In this document: piece by piece, positions 1 to 7,830 of the stretch
Layout: each line of letters opens with the position of its first letter
Numbering within the stretch: the first letter of the stretch is position 1
Source: CAYUCJ01 sp049282265
GTDB lineage: Bacteria > Desulfobacterota > DSM-4660 > Desulfatiglandales > Desulfatiglandaceae
NCBI GenBank assembly: GCA_049282265.1
Contig: JBAPTR010000060.1
Location: 1-21,985, forward strand
Reading direction: 5' to 3'
Length of the DNA stretch: 21,985 nucleotides
The notes under the pieces: model-generated
What the model saw: only the letters and a program-made list of their open reading frames with translations
Told to the model about the DNA's origin: nothing
The model's database searches: none
Made by a program: the position numbers and the translations under genes

Positions 1-1
1 G

Positions 2-658
2 GCGGCAGGAGTCCGGAGGTTGAATGTGAGTCTGGACAGTCTCGACCGGGGAAAATTTCGCGAAATCACGGGATTTGACGGCTTTCAAGACGTGTGGGAA
101 GGGCTTGACATGGCCCGACAAATGGGATTCGATCCCATCAAGATCAACGTAGTAGTTATGCGAGGCATCAACGACAACGAACTCCTGGATTTCGCACGCC
201 TCACATTCAAGTATCCATACCATGTCCGGTTTATCGAGTACATGCCCATTGGCGTGTCTGAATCGGACCATTTTTTTAAGTATGTACCCACCTCCTTGAT
301 CCAGTCCCGGCTCAATGCCTTTCAAGAACTGGTCCCCGTCCCCAAGGATCAGCATGACGGGCCTTCGCAACGATTCAGATTCCGGGACGCCCTGGGAGAA
401 ATCGGTTTTATAAGCCCCATGAGCCACCATTTCTGCCGCACCTGCAACCGCCTGCGCCTCACCGCCAGCGGGAAGCTGAGGCCCTGCCTCCTCTCCAACC
501 GGGAAATCGATATCAAGGGACCCATGCGGTCAGGAGCCCCCGACAGCGAACTCGCTGGAATATTTCTTAAGGCCGCCTCCTCAAAGGAACCCGAACATCG
601 GCTCACTGCCGATCACCCCTTGGGAAGTGCCTCCCAGATGTCATCCATCGGCGGCTGA
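2..658 (+). CDS. moaA: GTP 3',8-cyclase MoaA, 3' part (5' end outside window)
   Basis: MoaA is the radical-SAM enzyme that starts molybdenum cofactor synthesis by converting GTP to 3',8-cyclo-GTP in the cytoplasm. The frame is open from base 2 and enters at the conserved strand AGVRRLNVSLDSLD, so the N-terminal CxxxCxxC radical-SAM cluster lies outside the window. The C-terminal substrate-binding [4Fe-4S] motif is intact: CRTC followed, after 13 residues, by the Cys of LRPC (CX2CX13C, bases about 436-489). The protein ends in the double glycine (SSIGG) required by MoaA. About 218 residues are visible, which fits a normal protein of about 325 residues. Its place next to a molybdo/tungsto-enzyme operon fits, although a 470-base gap separates them. 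Confident on family; the missing 5' end cannot be judged. Confidence 0.95.
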   Translation, partial: AAGVRRLNVSLDSLDRGKFREITGFDGFQDVWEGLDMARQMGFDPIKINVVVMRGINDNELLDFARLTFKYPYHVRFIEYMPIGVSESDHFFKYVPTSLIQSRLNAFQELVPVPKDQHDGPSQRFRFRDALGEIGFISPMSHHFCRTCNRLRLTASGKLRPCLLSNREIDIKGPMRSGAPDSELAGIFLKAASSKEPEHRLTADHPLGSASQMSSIGG

Positions 659-1128
659 ACACCCGGGTTTCAGCCCTTCCTGAGATACCGCTGCTTATGT
701 CATTTTTGATATATGTAACCACCTGATTTCTAATAAAAAGTGTTGACATTTCCTGCCGCAGTATGATCAATTCGGGTTATTGTACCAAGGCTATTCCTTA
801 ACCCTTCAGACGCATCCTAAATTGTAGCATGAAGATTTTTGGGCAGAGGCCGCGCAAATCTCATCTATCCAATCCAACCACCTGTTCTTTTGAACCATAC
901 TATTGCGAAAACAAGAAAGTCTGAACACTGCTTTTTATTAACCGGTTCTTCCCTGAATTATTTTGCCTTGTTTTTTTGGGTCGTCTTGATCTTTAGCTCA
1001 CAGTTGCTTGGCAGGCCTTAATCTTCAGCCTGCTCAATCGACATCGGCCATGGGAGAACACCCCGGGAAGAGGGGAAAACTCCCTTTTTCCATAAACCCA
1101 ATTCATAGAAAGCAAGAAAGGAGGTTCT
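659..1128. other. Intergenic region between moaA and fdhA
   Basis: This is 470 bases without a convincing gene. It is more AT-rich than its flanks between about 700 and 1000. It ends in a strong ribosome binding site for fdhA (AAGGAGG at 1118-1124, 4 bases before the ATG). A TTGACA at 743-748 and a TATGAT at 762-767 are present but only 13 bases apart, too close for a normal sigma-70 promoter. I saw no clear sigma-54 promoter or molybdenum-cofactor riboswitch by eye. The fdh promoter is probably here, but I cannot place it. Confidence 0.5.
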
Positions 1129-4100
1129 ATGAAAGTCACGCGTCGAGGTTTTCTTAAAGTCACAGGAGCTTCTGCCATAGGCGCAGCGGCCCTGGGTCTG
1201 GGAATTGATCTCAAACCGGTCAAGTCCCATGCCCAGACCCTGAAAATCCGCTATGCCAGGGAGTCGACGAGCATTTGCTGTTACTGTGCCGTCGGCTGCG
1301 GAGTCATTGTCCACACGGGCAAGGCAGGAGCAGGGAAGGTCATCAGCATCGAAGGTGATCCGGATCATCCCATCAACGAAGGTGCCCTCTGTTCAAAGGG
1401 CGCGGCACTGAGCCAGTTGGTCAACAACGAAAGCCGCATCACCACCCCCCTCTACCGTCGCCCCTACAGCGACCGGTGGGAACCCGTCTCCTGGGAACAG
1501 GCACTTTGGAAAATCGCCGTCAGGACCAAAAAAGCCCGGGATGCCAGTTTTGCGATCAAGAACGACAAGGGCCAGGTGGTGAACCGGACTAACGGCCTTG
1601 CCTCGGTGGGAAGCGCGGCCCTGGACAACGAAGAGTGCTGGCTCATCCAGGGAATGATGAGGGCACTTGGGCTGGTATATATTGAACACCAGGCCCGTAT
1701 CTGACACAGCGCCACTGTTGCGGCTCTGGCAGAGTCGTTCGGACGCGGCGCAATGACCAACCACTGGATCGATATTCGAAACAGTGACTGCATCCTTATC
1801 ATGGGCTCCAATGCTGCTGAAAATCATCCCATATCTTTCAAGTGGGTGGAGGAGGCCATGAAGCGTGGGGGCAAACTCATCAGTGTTGATCCCAGGTTTA
1901 CCCGTTCATCCTCAAAGGCCGATTTCTACGCGCCCTTGCGGTCCGGGACGGATATCGCCTTCCTGGGCGGCATGATCAAGTACATCCTGGACAACGACAA
2001 ATACTTCAAGGAGTATGTGGCCGAATATACCAATGCGCCGTTCATTGTCTCAAGCACCTATTCTTTCCATGACGGGCTCTTTTCAGGCTTTGATTCCACC
2101 ACCCATAAATATGACAAGAGCAAGTGGGCCTTTGAATATGATGATAAGGGCATTCCCAAGAGGGACAAGACACTCCAGGATCCCCGGTGCGTGTTCCAGC
2201 TCCTGAAAAACTTCTACAGCCGCTACGATCTTGACAAGGTGTCCGGTATGACCGGGACGTCCAAGGAAGATCTTCTGAAGGTATACGAAATGTACTCGGC
2301 CACCGGTGAGAAAGGCAAGGCCGGAACCATCATGTACGCCATGGGCTGGACCCAGCACACGGTGGGCGTCCAGAACATCCGTTGCATGGCCATGATCCAG
2401 CTCCTCCTGGGCAACATCGGTGTGGCCGGCGGCGGCGTCAATGCCCTTCGCGGGGAATCCAATGTGCAGGGTTCCACCGATCACTGCATCCTCTTTCACA
2501 TCCTTCCCGGTTATCTGAAGACCCCCAAGGCGTCCCAACCGACATTGGATGCCTACAACAAGAAATACACACCAAAAACAAATGACCCCCTGAGCGCCAA
2601 CTGGTGGGGAAACTATCCCAAGTATTCGGTGAGTCTCCTCAAATCCTTTTTCGGGAAAAACGGCACGCCGGCGAACGATTTCGGCTACAGCTGGCTTCCC
2701 AAACTGGATGACGGCAAGGACTATTCATGGCTGACTCTCTTTGATGCCATGTACCGGAAGGAATTCACGGGCTTTTTTGCCTGGGGCCAGAACCCCGCCT
2801 GCTCCGGAGCCAACGCCAACAAGACCCGGAATGCACTGGCCAACCTGGACTGGATGGTCAATGTCAATATGTTTGACAACGAAACAGCCTCCTTCTGGAA
2901 AGGACCGGGGATGGACCCCAAAAAGATCAAGACAGAGGTCTTCTTCCTGCCCTGTGCCGTTTCCGTGGAAAAAGAAGGTTCCATCACCAATAGCGGTAGG
3001 TGGATGCAGTGGCGCTACAAGGCCGCCGAACCCCCGGGAGAGGCCAGGCCCGACGGGGACATGCTGGTGGATCTCTTCAGTAAAATCCGATGGCTCTACA
3101 GACGCGATATCAGGAAAGGAAAAAAAGCGGCCTTCCCGGATCCCATCCTCAACTTCAAATGGGATTACACCACTAAGGGGATGTACGACCCCCACAAAGT
3201 GGCCAAGGAGATCAATGGTTTTTTCCTGAAGGACATGACCGTCAATGGGAAGAACTTCAAGAAAGGCGATCTCGTTCCGAGCTTCGCCTTTCTCCAGGCC
3301 GACGGTTCAACCAGCAGCGCAAACTGGCTCTATTGCAACTCCTACACCAGCAAGGGCAACATGGCCGCCAGGAGGACGAGGGAGAAATCCGGCATTGGTC
3401 TCAACCTGGAATGGTCCTGGTGCTGGCCGGTGAATCGCCGGATCATCTATAACCGCGCGTCAGTTGACCTCCACGGGAAACCCTGGGATAAGGGACGCCC
3501 CGTCATCCAGTGGGATCCCAGCGCAAAGGGCGGCAAAGGCGGATGGAAAGGTGATGTGCCTGACGGGGGATGGCCTCCCATGCTGAATCCCGACGGGACC
3601 CCCAACCCCAAGACCAAATACCCCTTCATCATGAAACCCGAAGGGCACGGCAGGATCTTCGGGCCGGGCCTGGCCGATGGTCCTTTCCCGGAGCACTATG
3701 AGCCGCTGGAATGCCCGGTGGAGAAAAACCTTTTTTCCAGCCACCTCATCAACCCGACATCCGTCACGTATGGCACCAGCGAAGATGTTTACAGGACCTG
3801 CGATCCGCGGTACCCCATCGTCGGAACCACCTACCGGGTATCCGAGCACTGGCAGACGGGTGTGATGACCAGGTGGCAGCCGTGGCTCCTGGAGACCCAG
3901 CCCCAGCTCTTCGTAGAAATGAGTCAGGAGCTGGCAAAATTGAAAGGAATCCAAAATGGTGAAATGGTGACCGTGGAATCCGCCCGTGGAAAAGTCAGGG
4001 CGGTTGCCGTAGTCACCCTGCGTTTACGTCCCTTCATCATTGAGGGCGGCGTGGTTCATCAGGTGGGATTGCCATATCACTATGGCTGGCTGCACCCCAA

Positions 4101-4203
4101 GAACGGGGGGGATTCTGCAAACCTGCTTACCCCTTCCACCGGTGATCCAAATACCAGGATCCCTGAAACCAAGGCCTTCATGGTCAATGTGAAAAAGATA
4201 TAA
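1129..4203 (+). CDS. fdhA: Periplasmic formate dehydrogenase, catalytic alpha subunit (selenoprotein)
   Basis: Oxidises formate to CO2 (or the reverse) at a W/Mo bis-pterin site in the periplasm. It is 1024 residues long, read through one in-frame TGA (1702-1704) as selenocysteine 192. The TGA lies in the family active site HQARI-U-H, and the frame and homology continue unbroken on both sides. A twin-arginine signal (VTRRGFLK, residues 3-10) shows export of the folded enzyme. The motif ICCYCAVGCG with a later Cys (ALCSKG) binds the proximal [4Fe-4S] cluster. Sequence features and length match the soluble Desulfovibrio FdhA more than the E. coli FdnG complex. Cys862 (LECPVEKN) and Cys891 (RTCDPRYP) match the regulatory disulfide pair known in D. 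vulgaris FdhA. fdhB follows 13 bases later; no cytochrome b subunit gene is present. Selenocysteine insertion needs selABC elsewhere in the genome. Confidence 0.97.
1702..1740 (+). promoter_or_regulatory. UGA selenocysteine codon with bacterial SECIS-like hairpin
   Basis: The TGA at 1702-1704 is followed at the expected distance by a small hairpin. GC (1720-1721) pairs with GC (1729-1730) around the loop GGCTCTG, with a bulged U in GUUGC just below. TA and CG pairs continue the stem down to 1715/1734, with one G-G mismatch. A GU-rich apical loop with a bulged U next to GC is what SelB recognises in E. coli fdhF/fdnG. The structure was drawn by hand and not folded. Confidence 0.75.
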
Positions 4204-4214
4204 AGGAGGTGATC
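4203..4214 (+). promoter_or_regulatory. Very strong Shine-Dalgarno for fdhB
   Basis: AAGGAGGTGATC is a near-complete complement of the 16S rRNA 3' end, and it sits directly behind the fdhA stop codon with the core GGAGG 7 bases before the fdhB ATG. It fixes the fdhB start and suggests efficient independent re-initiation, so beta-subunit synthesis need not depend on every ribosome passing the UGA in fdhA. Confidence 0.8.
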
Positions 4215-4216
4215 TG

Positions 4217-4972
4217 ATGAACGGAAAGGCATTTTTTATCGACACGACACTGTGTACCGGCTGCCGGGGCTGTCAGATTGCCTGCAAACAGTGGAACCAG
4301 TTGCCGGCCACAAAGACGGAAAACTGGGGCAGCTACCAGAACCCCAAGGATCTGTCTTTTGACACCTATAAACTGATCAGGTTTCAGGAGTATATGGGGG
4401 CCGACAACAAACCGGTCTGGTATTTTTTCCAGGACTCCTGCCGTCACTGTGTGGAGCCGCCTTGCAAAGAAACGGCGGATGAAGATATCCCCGGGGGGAT
4501 CATCATCGACAGCCACTCGGGTGCGGTTCTCTATACAGACAAACTGAAAAAGGCCAAGATCAAGGACATCATCGACGCCTGTCCCTACAACATCCCGAGG
4601 GCGCAAAAGGGAACAGGCTTCATGGCCAAGTGCACCATGTGTGTGGACCGAGTCAACAACGGCCTGCTGCCTGCCTGTGTCAAGACCTGTCCCACGGGCG
4701 CCATGAACTTCGGTGATCGGGACAAGATGGTCGCCATGGCCAACGAGCACCTGGCAGAGGTAAAATCCAAGTTCCCCAATGCAGTGGTAACGGGGCTGGA
4801 TGACCTCAGGCTTTTCCATCTCCTGGCTGACGCCCCTGATAAATACTACCAGTACGCCAGTGTGGAGAGGGCTCCGGCCCTCATGGACCGCAATATGGCC
4901 CTTAAGAAGATTGGCCATTCTTTGCGGGACTTGTCAAGGGAATGGAATATTCTCCATAAACTTGCCAGCTAG
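4217..4972 (+). CDS. fdhB: Formate dehydrogenase iron-sulfur beta subunit
   Basis: Electron-transfer subunit of 251 residues that passes electrons from FdhA to an acceptor. Ferredoxin-type motifs are visible in order: CTGCRGCQIAC (residues 13-23), CRHCVEPPC, ACPYNIP, then CTMC and CVKTCP near residue 140-160. In the second group the fourth Cys position is replaced (PPCKETADE), as in the Desulfovibrio FdhB that carries three [4Fe-4S] clusters rather than the four of FdnH. There is no signal peptide, so it is probably carried out by the Tat signal of FdhA. There is also no C-terminal membrane helix, unlike FdnH, so the FdhAB dimer should be soluble in the periplasm and hand electrons to a cytochrome c. 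Start fixed by the strong ribosome binding site. Confidence 0.95.
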   Translation: MNGKAFFIDTTLCTGCRGCQIACKQWNQLPATKTENWGSYQNPKDLSFDTYKLIRFQEYMGADNKPVWYFFQDSCRHCVEPPCKETADEDIPGGIIIDSHSGAVLYTDKLKKAKIKDIIDACPYNIPRAQKGTGFMAKCTMCVDRVNNGLLPACVKTCPTGAMNFGDRDKMVAMANEHLAEVKSKFPNAVVTGLDDLRLFHLLADAPDKYYQYASVERAPALMDRNMALKKIGHSLRDLSREWNILHKLAS

Positions 4973-4989
4973 CTCGGCTCGCAGAGGAA

Positions 4990-5017
4990 AAAGGGATATC
5001 CCAAGGGGTATCCCTTT
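4990..5017 (+). terminator. Hairpin after fdhB (possible attenuator)
   Basis: AAAGGGATA (4990-4998) pairs perfectly with TATCCCTTT (5009-5017), 9 base pairs with a 10-base loop that can close further by CCC-GGG. It lies between the fdhB stop and the next ribosome binding site. Only a weak pyrimidine tract (CTATTCTCTT) follows, so it may reduce rather than stop transcription, or protect the fdhAB message from decay. Confidence 0.5.
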
Positions 5018-5043
5018 CTATTCTCTTGAAAGGAGGAGAAGAG

Positions 5044-5619
5044 ATGAAAAAAGCAATTGGTATTGGAGTGCTTTTCGCCCTTGTTTTTTTCGTAGGGCAA
5101 GGCCCGCTTTGGGCGAAAACCCGGGCGCCACAAGAAAACAGCATCCTGCCGGATTTTCAATTGCCCATACCGGCGGACGCAGCAGATCGCCAATATCTCG
5201 GACTTCAGGGAAACGGCCTTTTTAAAATGCATCAAATCAAGGCAAAGGCGGTCATCATCGAAATCTTCAGCATGTACTGCCCCTATTGCCAGCGGGAAGC
5301 CCCAAATATAAACAAGCTCTATGAGCGTATAAAGTCTGAGCGAGCGCTGAAGGGCCAGATAAAAATCATCGGTGTCGGAGCAGGCAACTCTCCTTTTGAA
5401 GTGGATATTTTCAAAAAGAAATACCAGGTACCTTTTCCGCTTTTTCCAGACAACAACTTTACAATCCACAAGTGCCTGGGTGAGACGAGAACCCCCTATT
5501 TCTTTGTTGTGGCCCCTGGCCCTGGAGAGTCCCAAAAGGTCGTCTATTCCAAACTGGGGGGGATCAAGGACCTTGATGCCTTCCTTCAAACCATTCGCCG
5601 TCGAGCTGGAATCAGGTAG
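5044..5619 (+). CDS. Secreted thioredoxin-like (TlpA-type) thiol-disulfide protein
   Basis: A 191-residue exported thioredoxin-fold protein. A Sec signal peptide spans residues 1 to about 24 (hydrophobic IGIGVLFALVFFVG, cleavage near LWA-K). The redox motif is CPYC (Cys79, Cys82) in the strand-turn IEIFSMYCPYCQ, and the expected cis-proline is Pro151 (TRTPYFFVV). There is one extra Cys144. The start at 5044 follows AGGAGG (5031-5036); an in-frame ATG 18 bases upstream would cover that site and is rejected. It lies between fdhB and a peroxiredoxin, 13 bases before the latter, so it is likely co-transcribed. Inferred role: reduction of disulfides in periplasmic partners, possibly FdhA (Cys862/Cys891) and the neighbouring 1-Cys peroxiredoxin. 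The family is clear; the partners are a guess. Confidence 0.88.
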   Translation: MKKAIGIGVLFALVFFVGQGPLWAKTRAPQENSILPDFQLPIPADAADRQYLGLQGNGLFKMHQIKAKAVIIEIFSMYCPYCQREAPNINKLYERIKSERALKGQIKIIGVGAGNSPFEVDIFKKKYQVPFPLFPDNNFTIHKCLGETRTPYFFVVAPGPGESQKVVYSKLGGIKDLDAFLQTIRRRAGIR

Positions 5620-5632
5620 GGAGGATAGAAAA

Positions 5633-6229
5633 ATGAAAAAATATCTATTGCCTGCAGTAATCTTGCTGATCTGCTCCTTTTCCCTAGCGTCAGGCCAGAC
5701 CTATTCTGAAGCCTATAAGAACAATATTTATAATCCGGGGATGCTCAAGCCCGTTGAGAGCAGACTGAAGGTAAGAATTGGACAAAAGGCGCCCGATTTC
5801 AGCCTCCCCTCGCTTTCAGGAAAAAAGATCTCACTTCACCAGTACCTCGGAAAGAAAAACGTTGTTCTTTCTTTCGTGCCAGCGGCATGGACCCCCGTCT
5901 GCTCCGATCAGTGGCCCGGATACAATATCGTTAAAGATATCTTCGACCGGCATGATGCCGTTCTGTTGGGCATCACCGTGGACAATATCCCGACCCTTTT
6001 TGCCTGGACCAACCAGATGGGAAAACTCTGGTTTCCCGTGCTCTCGGATTTCTGGCCCCACGGCAAGGTGGCTGACGAGTATGGGATACTCCGCTCTGAC
6101 GGCATGGCGGAAAGGGCACTCTTCGTGATCGATAAGAAGGGCATCATTCGCTACATCGATGTCCATGACATCAATAAGCGGCCTAGTCTGGAGGTGCTTG
6201 TTCACGAACTCCAGAAGATCTCCGAGTGA
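5633..6229 (+). CDS. Secreted AhpC/TSA-family peroxiredoxin, single cysteine
   Basis: A 198-residue peroxidase with an N-terminal signal peptide (KKYLLPAVILLICSFSLASG, cleaved before Gln22 or nearby). The peroxidatic site is PAAWTPVC (Pro83, Thr87, Cys90), the PxxxTxxC motif that reduces hydrogen peroxide and organic peroxides. No other cysteine remains in the mature protein, so it should act as a 1-Cys enzyme needing an external thiol reductant; the thioredoxin-like protein encoded just upstream is the obvious candidate. The start at 5633 has GGGAGG about 8 bases before it. The frame is open further upstream inside the preceding gene, but that extension would destroy the signal peptide. Secreted peroxiredoxins are less common than cytoplasmic ones. 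Confidence 0.88.
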   Translation: MKKYLLPAVILLICSFSLASGQTYSEAYKNNIYNPGMLKPVESRLKVRIGQKAPDFSLPSLSGKKISLHQYLGKKNVVLSFVPAAWTPVCSDQWPGYNIVKDIFDRHDAVLLGITVDNIPTLFAWTNQMGKLWFPVLSDFWPHGKVADEYGILRSDGMAERALFVIDKKGIIRYIDVHDINKRPSLEVLVHELQKISE

Positions 6230-6435
6230 CCGGCCGTTACCCGCTCGATAAAGGGGTTTCCGCAGGCTATATTGTTTTAAAAAGTCGTCATAGATGACCG
6301 GATTGAGGACATCCGCACGAGAATCTGGGACCTCCTTAAAGGGACGTGAGAAGCGATTCAGACTTTCACGCAGTGGATGCGGGCGTGAATGGGGCGCTGG
6401 AGAAGAGCCACCTCTACTCTGAAAAGGGAGAAAAT

Positions 6436-7263
6436 ATGTTTTCGAGTCTATCCAACCACATAGAACAGCTCATACGGCAAAGACCTTATTGCGAAGATAT
6501 CCTCCGGTCTTATGATGCATTGTTGTCTGCCATGTCATCAGAGGAACCTGAACTCCCTGATGTCATTACCGAAAACCGGCTGCAACAGGTAAAAGTGGCG
6601 GAAGGTTTCCCCCTGTTTCAGAAAGAGGACCTGCCTGTGGATTCGGGGTCCGGTGCAAACGTCTTTCTGAGATTTCTGGAGCACCTTCGACTTTCGGAAG
6701 GGGAAGAGGGGAAGAAGTTCGAAAAGGCCCTGACGGTTTTCCAGGAAATCCCGACGCTTTTTAAAGAGCTGTTCGAGGCGATTCTCAAAGGCGATCGGGA
6801 AGCGCTCGACAGCATTTCCGATCGGACGGGTCTGGAAAACGAACGGCTGGATTTCCTGGCGACGACCGCACTCAAGCCCTCCCTTTACGCCCTTCGCACG
6901 GCCTTTTCCCGGGAACTGGACAAGACCGTCTGGGACCATGGCTATTGCCCTTTTTGCGGGTCCGGCCCGGACATGGCCTACCTGGACAAGACGGGAAAGA
7001 GGCACCTTCATTGTGGGTTTTGTGGTGAGGAATGGCCATATCCCAGGCTCAACTGTCCCTTCTGCCGGAATGATGACCATGGCACTCTGGGATATTTTCA
7101 CAGCGACGATGAAAAGGGCTTCCGTGTGGATTTCTGCAGAAAATGCGAACGGTATATCAAGACCGTTGATCGGCGCCTATTGGAGTCGGAAACGCCCATG
7201 GAACTCGAAAACCTGGCCACCCTGCACCTCGATATCATCGCCAACAAAGAAGGATTCAAATAG
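6436..7263 (+). CDS. fdhE: Formate dehydrogenase accessory protein FdhE
   Basis: FdhE-family maturation factor of 275 residues, cytoplasmic, with no signal peptide. FdhE binds the catalytic subunit and is needed for assembly of Tat-exported formate dehydrogenases. The C-terminal third carries the diagnostic series of four CxxC zinc/rubredoxin-type knuckles: CPFC (Cys171, Cys174), CGFC, CPFC and CRKC followed by ERYIK. The N-terminal half is helical and poorly conserved. The ATG at 6436 is preceded by GGGAG at 6426-6430. A GTG at 6346 would add 30 residues lacking family character, so I prefer 6436. It closes the fdh cluster, about 200 bases after the peroxiredoxin; that gap shows no gene. Confidence 0.92.
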   Translation: MFSSLSNHIEQLIRQRPYCEDILRSYDALLSAMSSEEPELPDVITENRLQQVKVAEGFPLFQKEDLPVDSGSGANVFLRFLEHLRLSEGEEGKKFEKALTVFQEIPTLFKELFEAILKGDREALDSISDRTGLENERLDFLATTALKPSLYALRTAFSRELDKTVWDHGYCPFCGSGPDMAYLDKTGKRHLHCGFCGEEWPYPRLNCPFCRNDDHGTLGYFHSDDEKGFRVDFCRKCERYIKTVDRRLLESETPMELENLATLHLDIIANKEGFK

Positions 7264-7301
7264 GGTGACGGCCCCTCCCAGTGACCCACCGGCTTATCGC
7301 C

Positions 7302-7796
7302 TTATAACTCAGGGAGGGTCTTGAGCGATAATTCGCCATTGGATTCAAAGGGAATCGTTGAACCCAGCAGCGTATTGCCTTCCATGTGGAGCTGTCCCTT
7401 GAGCCTGTACTTAAGCTTCTCTTTACCCTGCAGCCCCAGGACTCCCCTGATCACCTTGAAGACGGATGAATAGACGACGACCGGTATGACACCGGTTCCA
7501 TAAGGAGGGATCACTGTCTTCGCATCGGCCACGCCCGACGCAAAACGATTGCCGTTCAATTCAAGATCACAATTCAACCCCTTTATGTCAAGGGGGGTAT
7601 CGTTGGGGTTGATCAGCCGGAGATCGATCCTCAGCACCGTCTCAAATGGTTTGACCTCCTGCACCTGGATATCGGCCACGTTGATGCGGGGGGGCTCCAA
7701 ACGCTTCCCCAACCCGGCACATCCTGAAGAAAAGATCATCAGTGCGGCCAAAAACAAGAGGTTTCCCGGCCTTATCACGCTTTGAAGAACTTTCAT
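7302..7796 (-). CDS. WHy-domain (LEA14-like) lipoprotein
   Basis: A 164-residue protein with a type II signal peptide. The hydrophobic stretch LLFLAALMIF is followed by SSGC, putting the lipidated cysteine at residue 26. The body (about residues 40-155) has the beta-sandwich pattern of the WHy/LEA14 family: FETVLRIDLRLINPNDTPLDI, then LELNGNRFASGVAD and the IPPYGTGVIPVVV strand. These lipoproteins are found in the outer membrane of many Proteobacteria; their function is poorly known and a desiccation or osmotic-stress role is only assumed. The ATG at 7796 has AAGGGGGAT just upstream; an in-frame ATG 19 codons earlier lacks one. It faces fdhE, with only about 38 bases between the stop codons. 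Confidence 0.85.
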   Translation of the reverse strand: MKVLQSVIRPGNLLFLAALMIFSSGCAGLGKRLEPPRINVADIQVQEVKPFETVLRIDLRLINPNDTPLDIKGLNCDLELNGNRFASGVADAKTVIPPYGTGVIPVVVYSSVFKVIRGVLGLQGKEKLKYRLKGQLHMEGNTLLGSTIPFESNGELSLKTLPEL

Positions 7797-7830
7797 CTTA
7801 TCCCCCTTCTTCCAGAGTTGAAGTAACCGT

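Noticed and set aside
743..767. TTGACA and TATGAT as a sigma-70 promoter for fdhA
   Set aside because: Only 13 bases lie between the boxes instead of about 17, and they are about 360 bases from the gene.
839..1021. 60-residue open frame upstream of fdhA
   Set aside because: No ribosome binding site, no family character and a composition like random AT-rich intergenic DNA.
1702..1752. Stop codon and apparent gap inside fdhA, as if the gene were a frameshifted pseudogene
   Set aside because: Both halves are in the same frame, the codon between them matches the known selenocysteine position, and homology continues through the gap.
6230..6435. A short gene or an N-terminal extension of fdhE starting at GTG 6346
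   Set aside because: The added residues do not resemble the FdhE N-terminus, and a better start with a ribosome binding site exists at 6436.
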